Position numbers and translations under genes: made by a program
Source: Chloroflexota bacterium
GTDB taxonomy: Bacteria > Chloroflexota > Anaerolineae > B4-G1
NCBI GenBank assembly: GCA_024232355.1
Contig: JAAEPW010000667.1
Span: 1-5,931, forward strand
DNA length: 5,931 bases
Reading direction: 5' to 3'
Notes under the pieces: model-generated
The model's database searches: none
What the model saw: only the letters and a program-made list of their open reading frames with translations
What the model was told of the DNA's origin: nothing
Part shown: in pieces, positions 1 through 5,804 of the stretch
Position numbering within the stretch: the stretch's first letter is position 1
How the letters are laid out: each line of letters opens with the position of its first letter

Positions 1-760
1 CTCAACAGTGGTTCGTCTCCTAGCCTTATCCAAGCGCAGCTAGCGGCCTCATCGAGTGCTAGGGTTCCTCGAATATGCCTACATTGTCCTCGGGGCTTCA
101 GACAGTCTCTTGCTTATTGTCCTCTGCCTGCCCGATTGGCTCCAGAGCCGTGAGGTAGGTTCTGTCGTGCCCTATTTCGGGCACACCGCAGTTATAGCCT
201 GCGGTTGGCCTTCACACCTACAGCTTGCAAGGCGCACCATCGGCCCTACGTCAGCATATCCTCACCATTACAGTGAGGCGTTGGCTTTTTAGGGCATCCT
301 ACTCCGCCAAGGCTTGCGGCTTGGTCGCCTGCTCCGGCTTTACGTGCGATGTTCCAACGCCAGAGAGCACTTGGCAGGTTTCCCCGTTCCGTGTGTCCAT
401 TTTCCGTGACTTTAGGACGGCACTCTGCGCCGTGTCCCTCGTATCGTGTGGTAACCACGTACGCTTCGAGTACGTGGTCGAATAGAGACAACTTCCCTTT
501 TGGGCCTGCCGTCTGCCTTTCGGACAACTAGCCGTTCAGCAGGTTTAGCGTCACGACGCTTACATACCTTTGTCGAAAATCCTGTCCATAGCCACCTGCT
601 CGGGGCGTCACCGCTTTCGGCTAGCAGTTTATCCCCTTTCTGCCCTTGCACTCCAACATTTGAGAACCAGTCGCCTGCTGTAGGGCAGTGCTTTCGCTCC
701 ACCACATAGAGGATAGGAACTAATCACGTTTCTATCACGTGATCTCACCTATATGGACAC
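1..760 (-). ncRNA. Probable 5' half of a second group II intron (domains I-III), cut by the window edge
   Basis: No open frame here looks like a protein, but the stretch is dense in perfect hairpins: 455-477 (8-bp stem, 7-nt loop), 260-278 (6 bp), 186-204 (6 bp), 167-184 (6 bp) and 723-743 (7 bp). On the minus strand many loops read as GAAA, GCAA or GAAATA (for example GCCCGAAATAGGGC and GGGGAAACC), whereas the plus strand gives TTTC and TTGC, so the RNA is on the minus strand. Length (about 750 nt), style and stretches such as ACGGAACGGGGAAACCTG resemble the domain I-III region that precedes the RT gene in bacterial group II introns; the RT would lie beyond position 1. The 5' boundary is a guess: no GUGYG consensus is seen, and candidates are GTGAG at 748 or GTGTC at 760. 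It could instead be another large structured RNA. The strand call is firmer than the family call. Confidence 0.55.
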
Positions 761-819
761 GCAGTTGTAAAGATTACTCTTTCTGCTCATCTTCCCTGAC
801 GCTCTTTACGAACGTTGGT
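761..819. other. Short spacer between two head-to-head intron 5' ends
   Basis: This stretch separates the minus-strand structured RNA from the plus-strand intron. If both intron assignments hold, it is the remaining 5' exon material of both insertions, and the intron-binding sites (IBS1/IBS2) of each should lie at its two ends. I recognise no gene, promoter or terminal repeat of the IS21 element in it. Both borders are uncertain by several tens of bases. Confidence 0.3.
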
Positions 820-1550
820 TTCGAGCAAACGGGTCGCTCGCGCCAAGAAAAGCTCGAAGCATTGGAAAGGAGGAAACACTCTGGAAATTTGCTACTGTTG
901 TCCAGTGGGTGAACAGCATAAATAGTGCTAGGCAATTATCCGCCCATGATGCTGTAAATCCCACCTGTTCAAAGCCTAGCCAGCAGAGCAGTAGTGAACC
1001 CCACGTGCAAACCCGGTAACGGGAGTACGGAGCTGGGGGAACCAAGAATGTAGGCCGCGCTATTGAGCCTCGAAATTTTGTATTGTGGTCAAATGGGATA
1101 ACTCCTGATGAAGCAAGGAGGAAAGCCGACGCACTGCGATCAGTGGAAGGCAGAAGCCCTGAAAGCGATATGGCAAGCAAGCAGGGCACCACCGGGGTCT
1201 AAGAACGGGGCATGCATTCAAAAGGACAACTCGGGAACTTGGGAGCGCCCATTGTCTCCCTGCCGCAAGTCAGAAGATGGGGTACTGACATTAAACAAGA
1301 GCCCAGGCGCTGAGTAGGAAAACTCCAGCCTACGCAGCGAGCCAAGAAGACGGGACACAAACAAAAGAGGAGGATGCAAGGTATCGGGGAACGAGCGACG
1401 AGCGAAGAACCCCGAGATGGACGATGGGCAGTCGTAGCGGAGCATAGTACCGATGACGTGTGTACGTATGACGTCCGCGTCGGGAAGGTGGGGAACCGAA
1501 GCCCAAGGGACCCACTGTAGGGAAGGCGAAGCCGGACACAACGTTTTGCT

Positions 1551-1556
1551 AGAGGG
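1551..1556 (+). promoter_or_regulatory. Ribosome binding site of the intron RT
   Basis: AGAGGG lies four bases before the ATG at 1561. It supports that start over the in-frame ATG at 1453, whose 36 extra codons read through structured intron RNA and give no RT-like sequence. Confidence 0.55.
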
Positions 1557-1560
1557 AAAG

Positions 1561-2871
1561 ATGGAAGATACGCCGAGATCACAAACCGTCTCAACGAAAC
1601 TAGAGCAAATTGCGGAACAGGCTGGAGCGTATCCAGATACGGCGTTCACAACGTTGATACACCTCATTGACGAGGAATTCCTACGAGAAGCATTCCACCG
1701 AACAAAGAAAGATGCAGCACCAGGGATAGACCGGGTAACGGCGACAATGTACGCCAAGAACCTGGACAGAAACCTGGCAAACTTGTACGAGCGACTGCGA
1801 AAAGGGCAGTACAAAGCAACACCGGTAAAACGGGTCTGGCTCGACAAGGACGATGGAAAGAAGCGCCCGATAGGGATAACGATCCTCGAAGATAAGATTG
1901 TTCAGCGAGCGGTAGCGATGATACTGGTGTCAATCTACGAGCAAGAGTTCTACGAGTTCTCGTATGGATTTCGACCAAATCGCAACCCGCACCAGGCACT
2001 GCACGAACTTCGGGAGCGGTGTATGGAAATGGGCATCGGCTGGATCGTGGATTTAGATGTAAGTGGGTTTTTCGACAACATCGAACACGATAAACTGCGA
2101 GAGATACTCAAGCAGCGAGTCAGCGATGGAGGTATCATTCGCCTGATCGGAAAATGGTTGAACGCAGGGGTGATAGACGGGGAGGAATTGATATTCCCGG
2201 AGAAAGGCACACCTCAAGGTGGTGTTATTTCACCCGTACTTGCGAATGTATTCCTGCATCACGTGCTAGATGACTGGTTTGAACGGCAAGTCAAACCCCG
2301 AATGAGAGGACCGGTATTCCTAATCCGATTCGCTGATGACGCCGTCATCGGTTGCGTACTAGAATATGATGCCCGTCGGATAATGGAAGTTCTACCAAAG
2401 CGATTTGCTCGTTTTGGGCTGGCCGTCAATCCAGTAAAGACGAAAATGGTGCGATTCAAACAACCCAACAAATGGGAAGCTACCGATAGGAAAAACGAAG
2501 CCTTTGATTTTCTTGGTTTCACTCACTATTGGGCGAAATCGCGCCGGGGAAACTGGGTCATCAAGCGGAAAACAGCCAAAAAGAGGCTACAGAGAGCGAT
2601 GAAGATGTTCTGGCAATGGTGCCGACAAAATCGCCATCTCCCACTCAAGGAACAACACAAGAAATTGTGTCAGAAACTGCGCGGATACTATCAATACTAT
2701 GCCGTTCGGGACAACTCATCGGCGTTAAGAAAGATTTACCGACACGTTGAACGGGCCTGGCGTTATTGGTTAAGCCGACGCACTCGCAAGAGTAAAATTC
2801 CTTGGGAGAAATGTAACAAGCTCTGGAGACACTACCCGCTGCCTAATCCCAAGATTATCCACAACATCTGA
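1561..2871 (+). CDS. ltrA: Group II intron reverse transcriptase/maturase (LtrA-type), 436 aa, no endonuclease domain
   Basis: Copies intron RNA into DNA during retrohoming and helps the intron RNA fold for splicing. RT blocks are in order: AAPGIDRVT at residues 52-60, KRPIGIT near 101-107, YEFSYGFRPNR near 131-141, VDLDVSGFFDNI at 163-174, GTPQGGVISP at 216-225 and RFADD at 256-260. By family alignment the metal-binding aspartates are D166, D259 and D260; the usual YADD reads FADD, a common variant. FDFLGF (315-320) starts the C-terminal part of the RT fold. The thumb/maturase (X) domain includes GYYQYYAV at 375-382. The protein ends about 55 residues later at HYPLPNPKIIHNI, so there is no room for a C-terminal HNH endonuclease. 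Such endonuclease-lacking enzymes are frequent in bacterial introns and usually rely on replication-fork or single-stranded targets. The frame is intact, so the protein may be functional. Confidence 0.95.
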   Translation: MEDTPRSQTVSTKLEQIAEQAGAYPDTAFTTLIHLIDEEFLREAFHRTKKDAAPGIDRVTATMYAKNLDRNLANLYERLRKGQYKATPVKRVWLDKDDGKKRPIGITILEDKIVQRAVAMILVSIYEQEFYEFSYGFRPNRNPHQALHELRERCMEMGIGWIVDLDVSGFFDNIEHDKLREILKQRVSDGGIIRLIGKWLNAGVIDGEELIFPEKGTPQGGVISPVLANVFLHHVLDDWFERQVKPRMRGPVFLIRFADDAVIGCVLEYDARRIMEVLPKRFARFGLAVNPVKTKMVRFKQPNKWEATDRKNEAFDFLGFTHYWAKSRRGNWVIKRKTAKKRLQRAMKMFWQWCRQNRHLPLKEQHKKLCQKLRGYYQYYAVRDNSSALRKIYRHVERAWRYWLSRRTRKSKIPWEKCNKLWRHYPLPNPKIIHNI

Positions 2872-2996
2872 ATAGCTTGTGGGGTAGCAAAGTTGTGTGC
2901 CAGAGGAAACAGCGAAGCCTCTGGTTAGCCACTGGCGAGCGTAGGGTATAGCAACCGTAGGTTGCACATAGCCCTCGTGAGCCTATGGTTACCGAC
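2872..2996 (+). ncRNA. Distal part of intron domain IV and linker to domain V
   Basis: The 125 bases after the RT stop are structured, not coding. A perfect 7-bp hairpin is formed by CCAGAGG and CCTCTGG around 2900-2924. A longer imperfect hairpin around 2943-2975 is built on GCAAC-CGTAG-GTTGC, extended by GGGTAT pairing with ATAGCCC. This is what is expected between the ORF and domain V. Confidence 0.55.
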
Positions 2997-3029
2997 GAAC
3001 CGGATGCGCTAATCGTGCACGTCCGGGTC
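2997..3029 (+). ncRNA. Group II intron domain V (catalytic hairpin), atypical
   Basis: Domain V is the catalytic core that binds the two splicing metals. The lower stem pairs 2997-3004 with 3022-3029. The conserved two-base CG bulge is at 3020-3021. The upper stem pairs 3005-3009 with 3015-3019. Two departures from consensus are visible. The triad usually read AGC is AAC (2998-3000), and A2999 faces G3027 where a G-U wobble is expected. The tip is a five-base TAATC loop (3010-3014) rather than a GNRA tetraloop, making the hairpin 33 nt rather than 34. The intron may be impaired, or compensating changes may exist elsewhere. Confidence 0.8.
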
Positions 3030-3030
3030 T

Positions 3031-3070
3031 GTGGGGGGCGCGGCGGGTAACCGCTGCGCCTACCCGGCAC
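3031..3070 (+). ncRNA. Group II intron domain VI with bulged branch-point A, and 3' splice site
   Basis: A 10-bp stem (3037-3046 with 3051-3060, one G-U pair) is closed by a GTAA tetraloop at 3047-3050. Below it G3036 wobbles with T3061, A3062 is unpaired, and G3033-G3035 pair with C3063-C3065. The bulged A near the base of domain VI is the classic lariat branch point. The intron then ends GGCAC; AC at 3069-3070 fits the AY 3' consensus and lies eight bases past the branch A, within the usual 7-8. Confidence 0.85.
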
Positions 3071-3100
3071 CGAAGCGACGCTAGCAAGAACATTATACAC

Positions 3101-3876
3101 TCAAGTGGTCGGCATGGTCAAGGGAGAATTGAGTTTTCGTCGAGACTCTCCTTGAAGATTGAGCCGATAGGCATTGTGGACCAAGCGGTCCAGGATGGCG
3201 TCCCCGATGGTTGGATCAGGGAAGCGGACGTGCCACTCAGCAACAGGCACCTGAGTGGCAACCATAGTAGATGATCGACCATAGCGATCGTCCAAGATTT
3301 CGAGCAGGTCTTGAGACTGAGTGCGAGTCAGAGGATCACGCAGCCAATCGTCGAGGAGCAGGAGTTGGGTTCGGGCAAAGGTGTCAAGGAGTTTGGGATA
3401 GGAACCGTCGGCGTGGGCGAGAGTGGTCTGGTGAAGAAGACGAGAGGTGCGCAGATAACGGACGGCAAAGTTGTGCCGACAGGCGGAATGGGCAAGGGCA
3501 GAGGCCAAGAAGGTTTTGCCAACGCCGGTCGGGCCCAGGACGAGGATATTGAGATGTTGGCTGATCCATTCACCCTGGGCGAGTTGGAGAACAAGACGAC
3601 GGTCGATACCGCGAGAGGGGGAAAGATCAAGGCACTGTCCTGTACGGACAGTACAGGGTCTTCGATGGTGGCCGGGAGAGGCAATCGAGCAACCCTCAAT
3701 CGTCGTTGTAGACGGTTGTTATCACGACGGATGCACTCCCGGTCGATGAGCAGACCGAGGCGATCCTCAAAGGGCAGTTCAACATACTGGGGGTTGTGAA
3801 GTTGCTCTTCGAGGGCCGCACGAAAAGCAGGCATGCGGAGTTGGGTCAGTTTGTCGAGTAACGGCTGAGTAAGCAT
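3101..3876 (-). pseudogene. istB: IS21 helper ATPase IstB, frame-shifted by a 26-bp insertion
   Basis: IstB is the AAA+ ATPase that works with IstA in target selection and strand transfer. Translation from ATG 3876 gives a normal IstB start through the residues PATIED (to residue 73), then loses homology and ends at 3328 in an unrelated tail. The true continuation, DLSPSRGIDRRLVLQLAQGE, is in another frame. It includes Walker A GPTGVGKT (3512-3535), Walker B LLLLDD, and ends RRKLNSPLTMPTT at 3101. Removing exactly 26 bp (3632-3657) joins the halves as IED-LDLSPSRG and yields 249 aa, the usual IstB length, with Walker A at 106-113 and Walker B at 163-168. The break precedes the P-loop, so neither fragment should hydrolyse ATP. 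AAGGAGA (3883-3889) is the ribosome site and overlaps the istA stop. A programmed frameshift is possible but no canonical slippery heptamer is seen. Confidence 0.9.
3632..3657. repeat. 26-bp quasi-palindromic insertion inside istB
   Basis: The segment contains two interlocked perfect 7-bp inverted repeats. ACTGTCC (3634-3640) pairs with GGACAGT (3646-3652). CCTGTAC (3639-3645) pairs with GTACAGG (3651-3657). The triplet AGG occurs at 3630-3632 and 3655-3657, so the insertion is flanked by a 3-bp direct repeat. Excising 26 bp restores the istB frame and family-like sequence. Confidence 0.75.
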
Positions 3877-3882
3877 AGCATA

Positions 3883-3889
3883 TCTCCTT
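3883..3889 (-). promoter_or_regulatory. Ribosome binding site of istB, overlapping the istA stop
   Basis: AAGGAGA on the minus strand lies six bases before the istB ATG (3876-3874) and shares bases with the istA TAA at 3890-3888. This arrangement favours translational coupling. A second ATG at 3881-3879 is in another frame and closer to the site than usual. Confidence 0.75.
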
Positions 3890-5426
3890 AATGATAGTAG
3901 GTTTGGCCACGGATGTTTTCGTGGTCGGTTGGGACAACAGAAGCAGGTTCTTCGGGTTCGACTTGGTCGAGTTTGGCGTCGAGGATATTCTTAACTCCCT
4001 TGTAGGAGTGAATACCAGCAGGAAGGGCACGACGACAGGCAGCCTCGAGACGTTCCTCAGTGTAGCGTTTAGCAAGGCGTAGAATACCCATGCAGGAACG
4101 ATAAGCCTGTTGAGGATGTTTGCGGGAAGCAAGGAGAGCCTGCACAAGTTGGACTGTGTGTGGGCCAATAGTCTCGGCCCAACGAGTGAAGCGGTCAGGC
4201 GACCATTCCTGATACTTCTGGTGAGAGAGCGGCATATGTTCCGAGATCGTAGTGTGCCTCCCACGGGAGTTGGTGCGACAATGAGAAGCGACCCGACGGT
4301 TCTTGAAAAAGATCTCGATGGTATGCACGGTAGCGCGAACGTAGACCTCCTCACGGATGAGGGTGTGTGGGACACTGTAGTAGTGCTTTTCGAACTCGAT
4401 ATGATAATCGATGTTGACGCGTGCCTTTTTCCAGACTGCAAATTCGTAGGGCGTTTCAGGAAGGGGCTTGAGGGCTGGTTGATCCAACATCTCGAAGAGT
4501 TCACGGCGGGAACGACCGAGGTGTTTCATCAGTTTTGCGTCGAGTTCGTCGAGCAGTTCACGAATGGCCTCATTCAAATCGGCGAGGCTGAAGAAAGTGT
4601 GATTTCGCAGACGAGCAAGGATCCAGCGCTCGACCACCTGGACACCAACTTCCGCCTTGGCCTTGTCTTTGGGCTTGCGAACGCGTGCCGGAATGACCGC
4701 CGTACCATAGTGTTGAGCCAAGTCTTGGTAGGTGGGATTCAAGTCTGGTTCGTAGCGACAGGGGTGTTTGACACCTGCCTTGAGATTGTCTGGCACAACG
4801 ATCTCGGTTACACCGCCAAAGAAAGTGAACATGCGGACGTGGGCGCCGATCCAGTTGGGCAAGTCTTGGCTCCAGTGGGCTTCGGCATACGTGTAGTTGC
4901 TGGCACCCAGTACACCGACGAATATTTGAGCTTGGCGGATCTCGCCGGTGTCGGGATCGACGACGGGAACTGTCTGACCGGCATAGTCCACAAAGACCTT
5001 CTCTCCACCTTTGTGGGAGAGTCGCATCGAGGGCTTTAACTTTTTGGCCCACCGGCGGCAAAGTTCACAGAACTGACTATAGCCATATCCGTCCGGGTGG
5101 GCTTCGCGATACTCAACCCACAGGAGACGTAGGGTGACATTCTTCTTTCGCAGTTCGGTGTGAATGATGGACCAGTCGGGACAGGGAATGACTCTTGAAC
5201 TTGAACGTGCTGGCGCGGGAAAGAGGAGCCGAAAGAGCGCATCCTCATCCAAGTCTGTGGGGATCGGCCAGTTCAGCCCTGCTTCTTTGGCACGTCGCAG
5301 GTACTCGCCGACCGTGCTGTGGGAGATGGAGCAACTACGGGCAATTGCTCGGTTCGTTAATCCGCACTCCCACTTCAAACGAAGAACTTCGCGTATTTTG
5401 CGCATGGTTAACCTTTCTTGGGACAT
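3888..5426 (-). CDS. istA: IS21-family transposase IstA, 512 aa
   Basis: IstA binds the element ends and catalyses strand cleavage and transfer with an RNase H-fold DDE centre. An N-terminal helix-turn-helix lies at about residues 18-46 (LKWECGLTNRAIARSCSIS...TVGEYL). The integrase core starts at KVFVDYAGQ. The likely catalytic residues are D147 (VDYAGQ), D213 (VPDNLKAGV) and E259 (KPKDKAKAEVGVQ), with 45 residues between the last two. A C-terminal beta-rich region (about 339-383, YHIEFEKHYYSVP...) follows, as is usual in IS21 transposases. The length matches the family and the frame is intact. The start at 5426 is fixed by a perfect AAGGAGGT four bases upstream. The stop at 3888 overlaps the istB ribosome site, with 11 nt between the two genes, so they are probably co-transcribed and translationally linked. 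Confidence 0.96.
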   Translation of the reverse strand: MSQERLTMRKIREVLRLKWECGLTNRAIARSCSISHSTVGEYLRRAKEAGLNWPIPTDLDEDALFRLLFPAPARSSSRVIPCPDWSIIHTELRKKNVTLRLLWVEYREAHPDGYGYSQFCELCRRWAKKLKPSMRLSHKGGEKVFVDYAGQTVPVVDPDTGEIRQAQIFVGVLGASNYTYAEAHWSQDLPNWIGAHVRMFTFFGGVTEIVVPDNLKAGVKHPCRYEPDLNPTYQDLAQHYGTAVIPARVRKPKDKAKAEVGVQVVERWILARLRNHTFFSLADLNEAIRELLDELDAKLMKHLGRSRRELFEMLDQPALKPLPETPYEFAVWKKARVNIDYHIEFEKHYYSVPHTLIREEVYVRATVHTIEIFFKNRRVASHCRTNSRGRHTTISEHMPLSHQKYQEWSPDRFTRWAETIGPHTVQLVQALLASRKHPQQAYRSCMGILRLAKRYTEERLEAACRRALPAGIHSYKGVKNILDAKLDQVEPEEPASVVPTDHENIRGQTYYH

Positions 5427-5430
5427 CTTT

Positions 5431-5438
5431 ACCTCCTT
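5431..5438 (-). promoter_or_regulatory. Ribosome binding site of istA
   Basis: AAGGAGGT on the minus strand, four bases before the ATG at 5426-5424. It is a full-length match to the anti-Shine-Dalgarno sequence and decides the istA start. Confidence 0.85.
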
Positions 5439-5520
5439 GGGTTTTTGGAGACAAAGAATGCCACAAAACTATATGATTAGCCAGCACCGCTTCTTACTCG
5501 ATCAGATATGCTTTCAAGGA

Positions 5521-5584
5521 TTCCGGCGGCATGCCGTCCACTGATTCCGGTCTTCCCGGAAAAATGGACGCCATGCCGCCGGAA
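5521..5584. repeat. 64-nt nested inverted repeat in the IS21 right-end region
   Basis: The 20-bp arms at 5521-5540 and 5565-5584 are complementary at 19 of 20 positions. Inside them TTCCGG (5545-5550) and CCGGAA (5556-5561) form a second hairpin around a 5-nt loop. It sits about 80 bp upstream of the istA ribosome site, inside the terminal repeat array. It could be paired transposase-binding sites, or a hairpin in the leader of transcripts entering istA from outside. There is no U-tract, so a simple intrinsic terminator is not favoured. Confidence 0.8.
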
Positions 5585-5586
5585 CT

Positions 5587-5655
5587 GCTGGTCGGCACAG
5601 TCCGGAACCGCTGGTCGGCATCCATCGGATTCGCTGGTCGGCATGGCCCGGATTA
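5587..5655. repeat. Three tandem 23-bp repeats, probable IstA-binding sites
   Basis: Units at 5587-5609, 5610-5632 and 5633-5655 each begin GCTGGTCGGCA and share a CGGA core near their ends (TCCGGAACC, ATCGGATTC, CCCGGATTA). Multiple short terminal repeats recognised by the transposase are a hallmark of IS21 ends, and the array lies just inside the proposed right terminus. Confidence 0.8.
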
Positions 5656-5674
5656 CGCAACCAAGCAATCAACA

Positions 5675-5723
5675 CGTGACGAGCCATCGAGTTTCACACA
5701 TCCCAATAGTACCAAAGTACGGA
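5675..5723. other. Flanking DNA between IS21 right end and promoter
   Basis: After the proposed IS terminus, about 50 bp contain no gene or obvious repeat. The sequence becomes more A+T-rich here than inside the IS, which fits a change from element to flanking DNA. The exact junction is not proven. Confidence 0.3.
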
Positions 5724-5752
5724 TTGACAACGCACGACAAATACACTATACT
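5724..5752 (+). promoter_or_regulatory. Consensus sigma-70-type promoter
   Basis: TTGACA (5724-5729) and TATACT (5747-5752) are separated by the ideal 17 bp. A second TATACT overlaps at 5752-5757, but with 22-bp spacing. Transcription would start near 5760 and read rightwards, away from the IS, into the frame that opens at 5805. The match is strong enough to expect high activity. Confidence 0.8.
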
Positions 5753-5804
5753 ATACTTATCTTCGTGTAAGACAACACGGCACAAACACGATCAAAGGAA
5801 AACA

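Larger units (their letters stand above)
820..3070 (+). mobile_element. Group II intron encoding a reverse transcriptase
   Basis: A retroelement whose RNA self-splices and, with its encoded maturase, inserts into DNA. The visible parts are in the expected order: about 740 nt of structured 5' region, the RT gene in domain IV, then domains V and VI. Examples of 5' structure are CCCG-GTAA-CGGG at 1012-1023, a GNRA hairpin, and the CGGGG/CCCCG pair at 1385-1389 and 1410-1414. The segment AGCATAGTACCGATGA near 1441-1456 resembles a conserved block found before the ORF in many bacterial introns. The 3' end is placed at 3070, after AC, eight bases beyond the bulged A of domain VI. The 5' end is not located: there is no GUGYG between 740 and 860, so 820 is an estimate. 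The intron lies 30 bp from the istB stop, so it probably entered or abuts the IS21 terminal region. Confidence 0.85.
3071..5674 (-). mobile_element. IS21-family insertion sequence (istA-istB), left terminus not visible
   Basis: IS21 elements carry a DDE transposase gene (istA) followed closely by an AAA+ ATPase gene (istB), between ends that begin TG and contain repeated transposase-binding sites. Both genes and the repeated sites at the right end are present. The right end is placed at CA in position 5673-5674 (minus strand starts TGTTGATTGCTTGG), which is tentative. At the left only 30 bp follow the istB stop before the intron begins. No TG-initial inverted end is found in that gap or in the short spacer at 761-819. 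The element is therefore either split by the intron or truncated, and target-site duplications could not be identified. Confidence 0.8.

Noticed and set aside
723..743. CACGTGA near 736 and again near 5673 as a target-site duplication of the IS
   Set aside because: At the left it is part of an ATCACGT/ACGTGAT hairpin, no TG terminus follows in register, and such a short match is easily chance.
1..760. RNase P RNA, tmRNA or rRNA fragment
   Set aside because: No diagnostic blocks of these RNAs are seen on either strand.
1453..1560. In-frame 36-codon upstream extension of the RT
   Set aside because: It overlaps structured intron RNA, has no RT-like residues, and the ATG at 1561 has its own ribosome site and a typical RT N-terminus.
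1218..1847. Long minus-strand open frame across the intron 5' region and RT start
   Set aside because: It covers intron RNA and the opposite strand of the RT gene; composition is that of a shadow frame.
3001..3070. Intrinsic terminator between the convergent RT and istB genes
   Set aside because: The GC-rich hairpin is domain VI of the intron and no T-tract follows it.
4110..5039. Long plus-strand open frame (309 codons) opposite istA
   Set aside because: It is antisense to a well-conserved transposase, has no ribosome site or recognisable motifs, and results from istA codon bias.
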